From: Proteobacteria bacterium ST_bin11 | GTDB lineage: Bacteria; Pseudomonadota; Gammaproteobacteria; Methylococcales; Methylomonadaceae | Reading direction: 5' to 3' | Assembly (NCBI GenBank): GCA_002083615.1 | Contig: MSXO01000013.1 | Location: 33,832 to 97,831 of the forward strand | Length of the DNA: 64,000 bases | Part shown: positions 41,801 through 50,552 of the stretch, one piece after another | Layout: every line of letters starts with the position of its first letter | How positions within the stretch are numbered: the stretch's first letter is position 1 | Program-made: the position numbers and the translations under genes | Notes under the pieces: generated by a model | Told to the model about the DNA's origin: nothing | Databases searched by the model: none | The model's input: only the letters and a program-made list of their open reading frames with translations

Positions 41801-42696
41801 CAACCTAGGTTGCCGGTAAATGTATCCAATTGCAGGTTTTGGCCTTGTGGTTTGCCGAGTGCGATCTGCTGGGCTTGCACATAGCCGTTGACCTTAAACG
41901 GCGTTGAGTCGCGCCATTGGCTCCAGAGCCGAATATCCCCCGAGCCAGACGCCAAGTGCAAACCTATGGGTAAGTCCTCGATCAACCAGGCCGGTCCTTG
42001 CAGATTCTTGCCTTCCACGTAGATCTGACCGTTAATTGAATTGGCCTGAAAAATATCGCCCTTAAGCCTTGCGGAAATTCGCAAGTTGTCGCCGTATTGC
42101 TCGGGCAGACTACTCAGCAAATGGATTTCGTGGCTTTCATCCAGATAGTGGTTTTTGATCAGCAAGTCGAAGTGTTCGACAGTGACCGGCGGCCGATGCC
42201 GCTTTAAGTCCCGCCACGTTAATTGGCTTTGGAGAATTTCGTATTTACCCCCCCGCAACAACCACAACGGTTGTTCCTCGCTGCTCTGCAGACCTTTGAT
42301 GCTGAGGCTGCCGTCTTCGTTACGCAGAATGTCCAGCTTGGCCCCGATCAAAGATACCCAACTGGCAGTCATGGAGTTCTGCGTTAGTAACCATTCCAGT
42401 AGGTCTATGCCGATCCGCACCTCTTCTAGGTGTATGGCTGGCTTGGCTCCGGTTTCGGTGCCTTCGATGGTGATTTCCCGCAGCAACAACTCGGGGCTGA
42501 AGCCGCGCATATTTGCGCCCAATTTGCCGATATGCAGCGGAATACCAGTGTTCTCGCGGACTTTCTGTTCCAGTGCGCTACGGTAATCGGCAATATCCAT
42601 CAGGAAAACCCGTACCGTGCTCAGCAGAAGGGCTATTGCAATTAGCAACCAAAACAGTAGCTTGCGGGTGACCCTGGACACATGGTGAATGACCAA
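38803..42696 (-). CDS. yhdP: YhdP-family AsmA-like envelope protein
   Basis: The 1297-residue protein has one N-terminal membrane anchor (LLFWLLIALALLLSTVRVFLM), long beta-rich repeats of the AsmA-like type across the periplasm, and a C-terminal domain (LIAMEQWAKRLSLDFTDVY, DHRVAVVPKSAG). YhdP proteins bridge inner and outer membranes and take part in phospholipid transport to the outer membrane. An unusual Cys-rich insertion lies at about residues 318-352. It follows rng by 9 bases, as in enterobacteria. Confidence 0.93.
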   Translation of the reverse strand: MVIHHVSRVTRKLLFWLLIAIALLLSTVRVFLMDIADYRSALEQKVRENTGIPLHIGKLGANMRGFSPELLLREITIEGTETGAKPAIHLEEVRIGIDLLEWLLTQNSMTASWVSLIGAKLDILRNEDGSLSIKGLQSSEEQPLWLLRGGKYEILQSQLTWRDLKRHRPPVTVEHFDLLIKNHYLDESHEIHLLSSLPEQYGDNLRISARLKGDIFQANSINGQIYVEGKNLQGPAWLIEDLPIGLHLASGSGDIRLWSQWRDSTPFKVNGYVQAQQIALGKPQGQNLQLDTFTGNLGWTEQNGRQRWSAYDVNIVVACRSRPECGKDSGVAAGDCDQQPECTEPALPANRQRVAAGEVYLQQDAKGNLSGVIKQFNLQLLTQFLPPFLPAESEHNRWLQLNPRGNLQDLKFYADSNLQRYAVDGRFSNLGNDAEGEIPQIHDLSGTVTASDQGGALILNSQNAHFNATQMFRSSLEVPRLQGRLDWRQTDTQWEISSENLQLDSAAFQTRSHLRLNIPKNSDSAWIDMHTYFGNFKDISKVPQYLPAKIMGKDAVAWLDDAFAGGHIDKGEMELKGRLADFPFSKGPGRFEIVFAIDDGDIQFNALWPHLRGVHADVQFLGADLQVAIDGGRSENVDIKQAVVTIPDLANSDYVYVWGQVQSKLPQSLQYLQKTPLRPKIEPLAKVIAPEGDTQVDLDLKIAYYETLPTTVKVNAHLDKARLVVKPIDLAVTDISGVLQFTEDRVSSNRMIANTLGYPTHAILQSDASATQILIDGMTDINRLEKQFSFLKNQVADGSLAYKTVLTLPYDAAQPSTLSVDSNLQGVTINTQDALAKAADQEQALNLRFTFDDSAYLPLKIAYGKELNAAILIDGKQNQLHSGHVVFGQAQAAFFEPAGLKLEIRQPQFKLSDALAAVSDDETQRRFPPVKEVVLDTEQLIWQGQNIGSLKCRLQHAKQAWYADLDSPMARGKLTVPDQRGGANVIKLQMDYLNLSAMDGLNFDGAEEVVTDLPLIDIDSKQLLWRGADLGSLKLDTERLINGVHFKHVQLASVAGTIDFSADWIKLVGGSSTQLTGKLNINGFGLFLSQLGFTDDLIGTHAEIDFKGGWHGAPQQFSTANLNGQMHLKFTDGRISSIEPGFGRLLGLIAMEQWAKRLSLDFTDVYRQGLAFDQITGNFVINNGLAYTDDLLIDAVSAKLSVAGTADLVKKTMDHRVAVVPKSAGAVPIAGTIVGGIATIITQVVTDDYKEGYFFGSQYKLAGPWGNVEVTPLHDQDGLVQKAWRGLTGGWLESLSK

Positions 42697-42705
42697 AATC
42701 GCCGC

Positions 42706-44163
42706 CTATAACAGCACCACGTCGTAGTGCTCCTGATTGTATTCCGCTTCGGCGCGGATTTTGATGCCGACTTTCAAGAACATTTCCAGCTCAGCCAGCA
42801 TGTCGGCTTCTTCGTCGAGCAGCATTTCCACGACTTGCTCGGAAGCCAAAACCAAGATTTGTTGGACATTGTATTGTCTGACCACCCGAATAATTTCCCG
42901 AAAAATTTCCAGGCAGATCGACTCCGGGGTTTTCAACACGCCGCGGCCACCGCAGGTCGAGCAAGGTTCACAGAGGATATGTTCTAGGCTCTCGCGGGTG
43001 CGTTTGCGGGTCATTTCCACCAGACCCAGAGCCGACACTTCGGTGATTTTGGTTTTGGCGTGATCTTTGTCCAGATTGCGCTGAAGTGCTGTCAATACCT
43101 GCTTTTTGTGATCCTCGCTTTGCATATCGATGAAATCGATAATGATGATGCCGCCCAAATTGCGCAGCCGCAACTGCCGAGAAATGGTTTGCGCCGCTTC
43201 CAGATTGGTCTTGAAGATCGTTTCTTCAAGATTGCGACCACCAACGTAACCGCCGGTGTTGACGTCGACGGTGGTCATCGATTCGGTTTGGTCAAATACC
43301 AAATGGCCGCCGGATTTGAGCTTGACCTTGCGGTCCAGTGCCTTGCTGATCTCGTCCTCGACATTGTAGATGTCGAACACCGGCCGCTCGCCGGAATAAT
43401 GCTCGATCACCGCGACTATTTCCGGCACGAAGGTTTCGGCGAACTCGACCAATTTTAAAAAGGTTTCTTTGGAATCGACGCGAATCTTTTCGATGCCGTC
43501 CTTGTACAAATCCCGCAGCGTCCGAATGCTGAGCGGCAGGTCTTCATGGATCAAGGTTTTGACCTTGGCTTTAGTGCTTTTTTCCAGGATGGACTCCCAG
43601 AGCATATGCAAAAAAGTCATGTCGGAATACAAAATCACGTCTTCCACGCACTCAGCGGCCGTGCGGGCGATAAAGCCGCCAGGCACTTGGTGTTTGTGTT
43701 GATACGCTTCGATGCAGGCCCGCAAGCGGGTGCGTTCGGATTCACACTCAATTCGCTGCGAGACGCCGGAGTTGCCGGCATAGGGCATATAAACCTGATA
43801 GCGGGAGGGAATGGAAATATCGGTGGTCAGGCGCGCGCCCTTGTTACCGAGTGGATCTTTGGTGACTTGCACCACCAGCTTCTGGCCTTCTTTTAGATAG
43901 TGTTCGATATTTTCCGAGGCTTTTTCGGCGAGTTCTTTACTGCTGAAATCGGAAAGATGTAAGAACGCGGCCTTTTCCAAGCCAATGTCGACAAAAGCCG
44001 CCTGCATGCCCGGCAACACTCGGCAGACTTCGCCGCGATAAATATTACCGACCAAGCCTTTCTGTCGCACCCGCTCGATAATCAGTTCTTGCAGCACCCC
44101 GTTTTCTATCACCGCCACCCTGGTTTCAGGCGGCGTGACGTTGATTAAAATTTCTTCACTCAT
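42706..44163 (-). CDS. rng: Ribonuclease G
   Basis: The 485-residue endonuclease begins MSEEILINVTPPETRVAVIENG, then the S1 domain (GNIYRGEVCRVLPGMQAAFVDIGLEKAAFLH), the RNase H-like and 5'-sensor region, the catalytic DVNTGGYVG and IIIDFIDM, and the zinc link CEPCSTCGGRG. It processes 16S rRNA 5' ends and degrades mRNA. It lacks the long C-terminal degradosome scaffold of RNase E. The ATG overlaps the maf stop by 4 bases; a longer frame upstream is antisense-like junk within maf. Confidence 0.96.
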   Translation of the reverse strand: MSEEILINVTPPETRVAVIENGVLQELIIERVRQKGLVGNIYRGEVCRVLPGMQAAFVDIGLEKAAFLHLSDFSSKELAEKASENIEHYLKEGQKLVVQVTKDPLGNKGARLTTDISIPSRYQVYMPYAGNSGVSQRIECESERTRLRACIEAYQHKHQVPGGFIARTAAECVEDVILYSDMTFLHMLWESILEKSTKAKVKTLIHEDLPLSIRTLRDLYKDGIEKIRVDSKETFLKLVEFAETFVPEIVAVIEHYSGERPVFDIYNVEDEISKALDRKVKLKSGGHLVFDQTESMTTVDVNTGGYVGGRNLEETIFKTNLEAAQTISRQLRLRNLGGIIIIDFIDMQSEDHKKQVLTALQRNLDKDHAKTKITEVSALGLVEMTRKRTRESLEHILCEPCSTCGGRGVLKTPESICLEIFREIIRVVRQYNVQQILVLASEQVVEMLLDEEADMLAELEMFLKVGIKIRAEAEYNQEHYDVVLL

Positions 44164-44735
44164 TGAATAATGTCTATGCCTGCTAGGCTTAATAATTGCG
44201 CGGTTTCGAATAGCGGTAAGCCCATTACCCCAGAAAAACTGCCGGTGATCGATTCGATAAACACGCTGGCTAGGCCTTGAATTGCGTAGCCGCCAGCCTT
44301 GTCGTGAGGCTCCCCGGTCTGCCAATAGGCGACGATTTCCCGGTGGCTTAAAGGCCTAAAACACACATCGCTAACGCTGAGCGCCTGCCAATGTTGCCTT
44401 CCACGTAAGGATACCGCGCTATAAACCTGGTGCTTGCGGCCTGACAGCAGACTCAGCATTTCAACGGCATGCTGCAAATCTTCAGGTTTGCCCAAGATGC
44501 GCCCGTCGCATATCACGCTGGTGTCGGCTGCCAATACCGGTAAATCGGTGTCGCTGATTGCCTGGCACAGCGCGGATTTTTCCGCAGCCACCCGTTCGAC
44601 GTAAGCAGCGGGCGACTCGTCCGGCCACGGTGTTTCGTCGATGTCGACTGCCATGATACTGTGATGAACGCCTATTTGCTTAAGCAATTCGCTGCGGCGC
44701 GGCGAGGCGGACGCCAGAATAAGTTGTGCTTGCAT
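44160..44735 (-). CDS. maf: Maf-family nucleoside triphosphate pyrophosphatase (YhdE-like)
   Basis: The 191-residue protein has the Maf signature ILASASPRRSELLKQIG and the motifs VDIDETPWPDESP, VLAADTSVICDGRILGKP, DKAGGYAIQG and SFSGVMGLPL. Maf enzymes hydrolyse non-canonical or excess nucleotides such as dTTP and UTP. It is the middle gene of the rlmH-maf-rng-yhdP series, with a 3-base gap from rlmH and an ATGA overlap with rng. Confidence 0.95.
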   Translation of the reverse strand: MQAQLILASASPRRSELLKQIGVHHSIMAVDIDETPWPDESPAAYVERVAAEKSALCQAISDTDLPVLAADTSVICDGRILGKPEDLQHAVEMLSLLSGRKHQVYSAVSLRGRQHWQALSVSDVCFRPLSHREIVAYWQTGEPHDKAGGYAIQGLASVFIESITGSFSGVMGLPLFETAQLLSLAGIDIIQ

Positions 44736-44738
44736 GAC

Positions 44739-45203
44739 TCAACGATGGTAGGGATGATTGTTCAGCAGACTCCAAGCGCGATAGATTTGTTCAGCGACTA
44801 TCACTCGGACCAAAGGATGCGGGAAGGTCAGCGGCGATAAACTCCAAGATTCCTGCGCCAGGTCGCGCACTTGCTGAGATAAGCCTTCCGGTCCGCCTAC
44901 CATTAGCGCGATCGGCTGGCCGTTGCCCAGCCAACGCTGCAAGGCTTGCGCCAGGTTCGCCGTGGTCCAGGGTTTGCCGGGAATGTCCAGCGTCACGACG
45001 TGTGCTCTGCTGGGCAATGCCGCTAGCATACGCTCGCCTTCGTCCTTAGTTATCCGGGCAATGTCGCCGCTTCGGCGTTTGTCCGGCGCGACTTCCTTCA
45101 GCAGCAACTCGCATTCGCGCGGCAGCCGCTTGCTGTATTCATTATAACCTTGCTGCACCCAGTCCGGCATTTTGTTGCCCACGGCGATCAGATGTATTTG
45201 CAT
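44739..45203 (-). CDS. rlmH: 23S rRNA (pseudouridine1915-N3)-methyltransferase RlmH
   Basis: The 154-residue SPOUT methyltransferase begins MQIHLIAVGNKMPDWVQ and contains VTLDIPGKPW, LMVGGPEGLS and the C-terminal knot SLSPLTFPHPLVRVIVAEQIYRAWSLLNNHPYHR. The length and ends match E. coli RlmH. It methylates pseudouridine 1915 in helix 69 of 23S rRNA. I chose the internal ATG; the longer frame adds six residues not in the family. Confidence 0.96.
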   Translation of the reverse strand: MQIHLIAVGNKMPDWVQQGYNEYSKRLPRECELLLKEVAPDKRRSGDIARITKDEGERMLAALPSRAHVVTLDIPGKPWTTANLAQALQRWLGNGQPIALMVGGPEGLSQQVRDLAQESWSLSPLTFPHPLVRVIVAEQIYRAWSLLNNHPYHR

Positions 45204-45529
45204 AGTACTAACTGGCTGCAAGCTTGACCTAAGCCCCGGTGCGGACTTTGCAGGTCATGAGAGTGCTTAATTTGTATGTTGTCCGTGGGACTATGGCCGC
45301 TATTAAAAAACATGGCGATGTTGGGCATGTAAAGGATCCTCCAAATCCTGCTATTTTGTCATTGTCCTTAGGGTACACGAAGCATTCGGCTTTGCGAAAT
45401 TGGCTACACTGCCCGCGAGGCGAGACAAAGAGTATTCAATCGGTTCATTTAAACCAATTTCCTGTGCAATTGGCTATTTTCAACCAAATGTCGTTAGAAT
45501 GTTTACTGTATTGGACTTAGACGACGACA
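45204..45529. other. Divergent intergenic region before the inorganic-carbon locus
   Basis: The 326 bases between rlmH (minus) and the NuoM-like gene (plus) hold no convincing gene; a 93-residue frame at 45239-45520 has no protein-like features. A possible weak promoter for the NuoM-like gene ends in TAGAAT near 45496. No riboswitch or strong terminator was recognised. Confidence 0.45.
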
Positions 45530-47002
45530 ATGGTGATGCTGAGCGCGCTGTTATGGACCCCGGCGCTGGGGGCTATGTTTCTGGTATTGGTTTCCGGCCA
45601 GAACAGCGGATTGATCAGAATTGTAGCGAATGTGTTCAGCTTGGCGGCTTTGGTGTTGGCGTGCTTGCTATTGGCCCAGTTTGACGCCAGCGACACTGCA
45701 CTACAGTTCAGCGAGTTCTACCCGCTCAACCCCAAACTCGGCAGCGCTTACGCCCTGGGTGTCGACGGCCTGTCGATGCCGATGTTGATATTGGCCACTC
45801 TTTTAACGAGTATTTCCCTACTGGCTTCTTTCTCCCTATCCGATAGCATCAAGGGCTATCACATCAGCGTGCTACTGTTGGAATTCGGTATGCTCGGAGT
45901 GTTCATGGCCCAGGATTGGGCGCTGTTTTACATCTTCTGGGAAGTCACCTTAATCCCGCTGTTTTTCCTGATAGACCGTTGGGGCGGCAAACGCCGTCAC
46001 GCCGCCAGCCTGAATTTTGTGTTGTACACCATGGGTGGCTCGGTATTCATGTTGTTAAGTTTATTGGCGATCAGTCAATACGACTTGGAAAACCAGGGCT
46101 CCATGATGGCCTCGATGGGTCAGGCAGCGCAAAACATGCCTGAGCTAGAACAAGTACTGGTGCTGCTGGGTTTTCTGATCGGCTTTGGTGTGAAAATGCC
46201 GATCTTTCCTTTACACGGCTGGTTGCCGTTGGCTCATGTCGAAGCCCCCAGCCCGATGAGTATTCTGTTGTCAGGTATTCTCTTGAAAATGGGCGCGTAC
46301 GGCTTGTTGCGAAGTGTGGTCATGCTGCCAGTCGCCGCCAAATTAATCCAGCCACTCTTAGTGTTTCTGGCACTGTTCGGCATGATTTATGGCGGCTTGC
46401 TGGCCTGGCGGCAACGCGACCTGAAAGCCATGGTGGCTTATTCGTCCCTGAGTCATATGGGTGTGGTGTTGCTGGGCATCGCCGCGCTGAATGAAACCGG
46501 CTTCACCGGCGCGATACTGCAAATGACTGCCCACGGCCTGATCGCTGGCGCCTTGTTTCTATTGGTGGGCCTGCTGTACGAACGTACCCATACCCGCAAC
46601 ATCCAGGATTACAGTTCGCTGGTGCAAGTCATGCCGCGCTTCGCTACGCTGATGACGTTGACTTTGTTGGCGGCAATGGGTTTACCCGGTTCGGTGGGTT
46701 TTATCGCCGAACTTCACACGCTGATCGGGGGCTTTCAGCAATGGGGCGGCTGGATGGTGTTTTTTAGTTTGAGCATCTTGATCAGCGCCGCCTATGCGAT
46801 GCGGACTGTCGGTTCGCTTTTTACCGGACCCGTGAGACCACAAATGCGCGATATCGCCGATTTAAAATCGCTGGAATTGATGGTATCCGGGGTATTGGTT
46901 GGTGGGATTGTGTTGTTTGGGTTGTTACCGGCGCCTTTAATCGATTTGTCAACGGCGACGGTGGGGAAGATGTTGGCGGTGATGGGGGAGAGGTTGCCGT
47001 GA
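45530..47002 (+). CDS. NuoM-like proton-antiporter subunit, first gene of the DAB-type locus
   Basis: The 490-residue membrane protein belongs to the Mrp/NuoL/M/N antiporter family (PF00361 type) with about 14 helices. The key residues for proton translocation are present: the TM5-like Glu in YIFWEVTLIPLFFL and the TM7-like Lys in GFGVKMPIFPLHGWLP, plus DLKAMVAYSSLSHMG. No other complex I genes accompany it, so it is not a standard nuoM. It lies 355 bases before dabA, with a hairpin-rich element between. I infer that it works with the DAB proteins; it could also have its own role. Confidence 0.88.
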   Translation: MVMLSALLWTPALGAMFLVLVSGQNSGLIRIVANVFSLAALVLACLLLAQFDASDTALQFSEFYPLNPKLGSAYALGVDGLSMPMLILATLLTSISLLASFSLSDSIKGYHISVLLLEFGMLGVFMAQDWALFYIFWEVTLIPLFFLIDRWGGKRRHAASLNFVLYTMGGSVFMLLSLLAISQYDLENQGSMMASMGQAAQNMPELEQVLVLLGFLIGFGVKMPIFPLHGWLPLAHVEAPSPMSILLSGILLKMGAYGLLRSVVMLPVAAKLIQPLLVFLALFGMIYGGLLAWRQRDLKAMVAYSSLSHMGVVLLGIAALNETGFTGAILQMTAHGLIAGALFLLVGLLYERTHTRNIQDYSSLVQVMPRFATLMTLTLLAAMGLPGSVGFIAELHTLIGGFQQWGGWMVFFSLSILISAAYAMRTVGSLFTGPVRPQMRDIADLKSLELMVSGVLVGGIVLFGLLPAPLIDLSTATVGKMLAVMGERLP

Positions 47003-47038
47003 TGCGATTTTTTGTTCGATTTGCGACTGCTTGGATGT

Positions 47039-47258
47039 GTCGCTATCGCGACGGCTTTTTAAAGTCGGTTCTCGCACCGACAGGCGAGATACTTTCTTTT
47101 GCTCCGCCAAAAGAAAGTATCCAAAGAAAAGGCGGCCCGGATACCGCTTGTTTCCTGCGCTCCTCGCTTTTGGCAGGGGTTGCCGAAAGGGGCTTCCTGC
47201 CCCTTCGGCAACGCGATGCATCCCTGCATCGCACCTTCGGGCTGATCCTGCCAAAAGC
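47039..47258. repeat. Hairpin-rich intergenic element, likely dispersed repeat
   Basis: Six inverted repeats follow each other. GTCGC/GCGAC (47039-47052). GTCGGT/ACCGAC (47064-47081). A perfect 14-base stem GATACTTTCTTTTG/CAAAAGAAAGTATC with a 6-base loop (47088-47121). A perfect 12-base outer stem GCTTTTGGCAGG/CCTGCCAAAAGC (47166-47177 and 47247-47258) encloses two hairpins: GTTGCCGAAAGGGGC/GCCCCTTCGGCAAC (47179-47212, one bulged A) and GCGATGCA/TGCATCGC (47213-47232). The whole gap is 47003-47357. The CTTTCTTTTG...CAAAAGAAAG type of sequence recalls repeats I know from other gammaproteobacterial genomes, but copy number here cannot be seen. Frames of over 100 codons across it are not protein-like. 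Confidence 0.7.
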
Positions 47259-47357
47259 TCTGGTGCTCGGCGCGGCATACGGGATGAACACCCTTCCCGA
47301 TTTCAAGGAACGACTGCCATCGTTCGGTGTGTCAACCAATAGGGTGGTGATTTGACC

Positions 47358-50300
47358 ATGCACCATGCCTTAGCTGGCAACGCCTCTCCGCATGAGATTA
47401 TCCTCGACGCGATCAATCATCTGGATCATGTATTGCCGGGACAGGGGCCGATTCATGATTTCGTGCATCACAATACCTTGCATGGCTTTCAGCATTTGCC
47501 GTTCGAGCAAGCGTTGGCGGAATTTACCCAGTTGACTGGTATCAGTTGTTATTTATCCACCGCACAGTTTCGCGAGTTTTATGCGCAAGGTCGGATAGCC
47601 GATGAAGATATCGATGCCGCGTTGGCGCAGCAATTTGGTACAGAGCTGGAAACAGTAGTTTGCAGGATTGATGGCATGAGCGTTACTCGGCAAATGCTTT
47701 TTAGGCTGGCATTGCTGAACGATTTACCGGTACTGTCGCCCGCGCAGTTTGATTGGCAGGTGCGAGAACTGGGGGTGTTAGATAAGCCGACCACCACTGG
47801 TGAAGCAGCGCGCGAATTGTGGAACGCCCTGCTCGCTAAACTTGGCCTGCAGATGCCTGATTTGCATCCGGAAGATTTGCTCGATCTGTCCGCCGAGCAA
47901 ATAGAGCAATGGTCGCCGGGTTCGGCAGATACCGGCGCGCAGCAGATGCGCCAATCATGCACCGAGAATCTGGCAAAGTTATTTTCGCAGGTCGGCGACA
48001 ACATAACATTGCGCGGCTTGCTGCTGGCATTAACCGGCAAGGATATTCTCGACTCGGTACGACCAACATTGATTCGCTTATCCGCGTCTTTGCTGGATGA
48101 AGGTTTGGCAGCCTGGCGTTTACCCAAGCGCCAAGAACTGGGCTTATATCAAGCCTGGCGGGAGAGTTTGATCTACGATGCTCAGCCGATTTTTCAGGAG
48201 CTCAATAATTGGCAGGCTGTTACTGCGGCGCTGCCTGCTGATGCCATCGATGCGATTGCTCAACAGTTGACAGCGCTGGCTGTTCCCGAGCAACACTGGG
48301 CAGGCTATTTACAAAGGCTGGCCCTGGAGTTACCGGGTTGGTCCGGCTTGATCAATTGGCGACAAACCCATCCGAACTATCAAGCGGACGACGCAACTAA
48401 ACCTCTATTGGCCGATTACCTGGCAATACGCTTGACCCTGGATCGGCTTTACGCGGAACAGCTATGTTGTCAACAATGGCATTGCGAGGCGCAACTGGAC
48501 AAATTGCGCGGCTATTTTGCGAAAAACTTGGCGGAGTTTTCGGTCAGACAGACCTTATTTCAGGGCCAATTGCCAGAGTATTTGGCGCTGGCCGCGCAAT
48601 CATTAGCAAACGAGACGTCGCGAGATAAGCTGGCTTGGCAAACCTTAGCGGAACGAATCTGGACCTGGCAACTTAGTCCGTTGGCACCCTCGGACCTCAG
48701 TGTTTATCACCAAGGTTGGCGGCTGTTTCGGGTTTGCCAATTACTGGGTCTCAGCGCCAGTGATGTAAAGGGCATAGCACAAGCCCCATTATTGGCATGT
48801 TTGGACACTATCGACGCCTTAGGCGAGCACGAGCGCAATACCATTTGGCTGAACGCTTATGAACGCCACTATCAGCAAGCGCTGCTGCAAGCACTACATG
48901 CCAACCATGGTCGGGGACGCTGGGCCAGACGCGACAGCCGGCCCGAGGCGCAGGTTTTTTTCTGTATGGATGAGCGGGAGGAGAGCTTTCGTCGGCATTT
49001 GGAAGGACTCAGCCCCCAGATCGAGACCTTAGGGGCCGCTGGATTTTTCGGCGTGGCGATGAATTACAAAGCGCTGGATGATCACCACGTCACGCCTTTA
49101 TGCCCGGTCGTGGTCACACCGGTTCATCAAGTCGATGAAGTCGCGGTTCCCGGCCATGAACAGCAGTTGATCGGGCATAAGCGCGGGTTGAGGACGGCTA
49201 ACCAGTTGTCTTATCTGCTTTACCAAGGCATGCGCGTTAGTCTGCTGCGGGCTTATCCGCTGACTTATCTGCTGGCCCCGCTGAAACTGTGGCGTTTGCT
49301 GGCAAAAAGCTTATTGCCGAGTTGGCAGCGCCGATTGGAGCATGTCTGGCAAGCCCGAATGGTGCCGACTGTCCCGACGCATTTGCATTTTACCGCGACA
49401 GATAATGGGCACACCGCGTCTGCCGGACTGACACTAGGCTTCACCGACCGGGAACAAGCCGATCGGGTGGCGCAGTTCCTGAGAACCACCGGTTTGACTT
49501 ACGGCTTCGCCCGAGTCGTGGCGATTCTTGGGCACGGCTCCACCAGCCAGAATAATCCTCACGAAGCCGCCCATGATTGCGGTGCTTGCGGCGGGCGGCG
49601 CGGCGGTCCTAATGCACGGGTGTTTGCGGCGATGGCTAATCGCCGCGAAGTGCGCGATTTGTTAAACGCAACCGGTATCGAAATCCCGGAAGACACCTGG
49701 TTTATCGGTGCGCAGCACGATACCTGCAGCGATTTGATTAGCTGGTACGATCTGGATCAAGTTCCGGAGCACATGCAGCCTTATGTTCAACAGGTTCGCG
49801 ACACCATAGCCGAGGCTGACCGTAGGGCAGCGGCCGAACGGTGTCGACGCTTTGCATCATCGGGATATCCGCGCTCTGCGCCGGCGGCCCTATTGCATGT
49901 GGAAAATCGGGCAGTCGATTTAAGTCAGGTGCGGCCGGAATTCGGCCATGCCACCAATGCGGCTGCCTTTATCGGTCGGCGAGCCGCGACCCAGGGCGTG
50001 TTTTTTGATCGGCGCTTGTTTCTGATTTCTTACGATCCTAACCAGGACGCCAATGGCACCATCTTGGAAAATATTCTGCTTACAGCCGGGCCGGTCGGTG
50101 CCGGAATCAATCTGGAATATTATTTCTCCACGGTGAATAACGATCGGCTCGGTTGCGGCACTAAAATTCCGCATAACGTGACTGGCTTGTTTGGGGTAAT
50201 GGAAGGCGCGAGTAGCGACTTGCGCACCGGTTTGCCTTTGCAGATGGTGGAGATCCACGAAGCGATGCGCTTGCAAATCATCGTCGAGGCTAAAACCGCG

Positions 50301-50552
50301 GTGCTGGAACAAATTTATGGGCGGCAAGCAAGCTTACGGGAATTGATCGGCGGCGGTTGGGTGCATCTCGGTGCCAAAGACCCGGATAGTGGCGAAATCT
50401 TTGTGTTCCAACGTGGCATCGGCTTTGTAAGTTGGCAACCCGCCGCTACTGAGCTACCGATGCGGGATAACTCACCGGATTGTTACCGCCGCGAAACCCA
50501 AGCGGTGTCGCCGATGTTGATCAAGCAGCCCGCATTAATGGGAGCCGGATGA
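47358..50552 (+). CDS. dabA: DabA, zinc-binding inorganic-carbon transporter subunit (DUF2309/UPF0753)
   Basis: The 1064-residue protein has the DUF2309 landmarks FVHHNTLHGFQHLPFEQAL near the N-terminus, FFCMDEREESFRRHLE and LGHGSTSQNNPHEAAHDCGACGGRRG. The predicted zinc ligands are Cys536, Asp538, His726 and Cys741. Their spacings (2 between Cys and Asp, 15 between His and the last Cys) equal those I recall for Halothiobacillus DabA (C351, D353, H524, C539). DabA has a beta-carbonic-anhydrase-like site and is thought to hydrate CO2 in one direction, powered by its membrane partner. I chose the ATG; a TTG two codons upstream is also open. Its stop overlaps the next start (ATGA). Confidence 0.95.
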   Translation: MHHALAGNASPHEIILDAINHLDHVLPGQGPIHDFVHHNTLHGFQHLPFEQALAEFTQLTGISCYLSTAQFREFYAQGRIADEDIDAALAQQFGTELETVVCRIDGMSVTRQMLFRLALLNDLPVLSPAQFDWQVRELGVLDKPTTTGEAARELWNALLAKLGLQMPDLHPEDLLDLSAEQIEQWSPGSADTGAQQMRQSCTENLAKLFSQVGDNITLRGLLLALTGKDILDSVRPTLIRLSASLLDEGLAAWRLPKRQELGLYQAWRESLIYDAQPIFQELNNWQAVTAALPADAIDAIAQQLTALAVPEQHWAGYLQRLALELPGWSGLINWRQTHPNYQADDATKPLLADYLAIRLTLDRLYAEQLCCQQWHCEAQLDKLRGYFAKNLAEFSVRQTLFQGQLPEYLALAAQSLANETSRDKLAWQTLAERIWTWQLSPLAPSDLSVYHQGWRLFRVCQLLGLSASDVKGIAQAPLLACLDTIDALGEHERNTIWLNAYERHYQQALLQALHANHGRGRWARRDSRPEAQVFFCMDEREESFRRHLEGLSPQIETLGAAGFFGVAMNYKALDDHHVTPLCPVVVTPVHQVDEVAVPGHEQQLIGHKRGLRTANQLSYLLYQGMRVSLLRAYPLTYLLAPLKLWRLLAKSLLPSWQRRLEHVWQARMVPTVPTHLHFTATDNGHTASAGLTLGFTDREQADRVAQFLRTTGLTYGFARVVAILGHGSTSQNNPHEAAHDCGACGGRRGGPNARVFAAMANRREVRDLLNATGIEIPEDTWFIGAQHDTCSDLISWYDLDQVPEHMQPYVQQVRDTIAEADRRAAAERCRRFASSGYPRSAPAALLHVENRAVDLSQVRPEFGHATNAAAFIGRRAATQGVFFDRRLFLISYDPNQDANGTILENILLTAGPVGAGINLEYYFSTVNNDRLGCGTKIPHNVTGLFGVMEGASSDLRTGLPLQMVEIHEAMRLQIIVEAKTAVLEQIYGRQASLRELIGGGWVHLGAKDPDSGEIFVFQRGIGFVSWQPAATELPMRDNSPDCYRRETQAVSPMLIKQPALMGAG

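Noticed and set aside
44164..44325. 54-residue N-terminal extension of rng
   Set aside because: It lies within maf in another frame, and the family N-terminus begins at MSEEILINV with an ATGA overlap.
45239..45520. 93-codon frame upstream of the NuoM-like gene
   Set aside because: Its composition is not protein-like, it has no ribosome site and it falls in the divergent promoter region.
46949..47366. Several frames of 100-118 codons on both strands of the gap before dabA
   Set aside because: They run through perfect inverted repeats on both strands at once and are rich in Arg and Pro. They are artefacts of the structured repeat.
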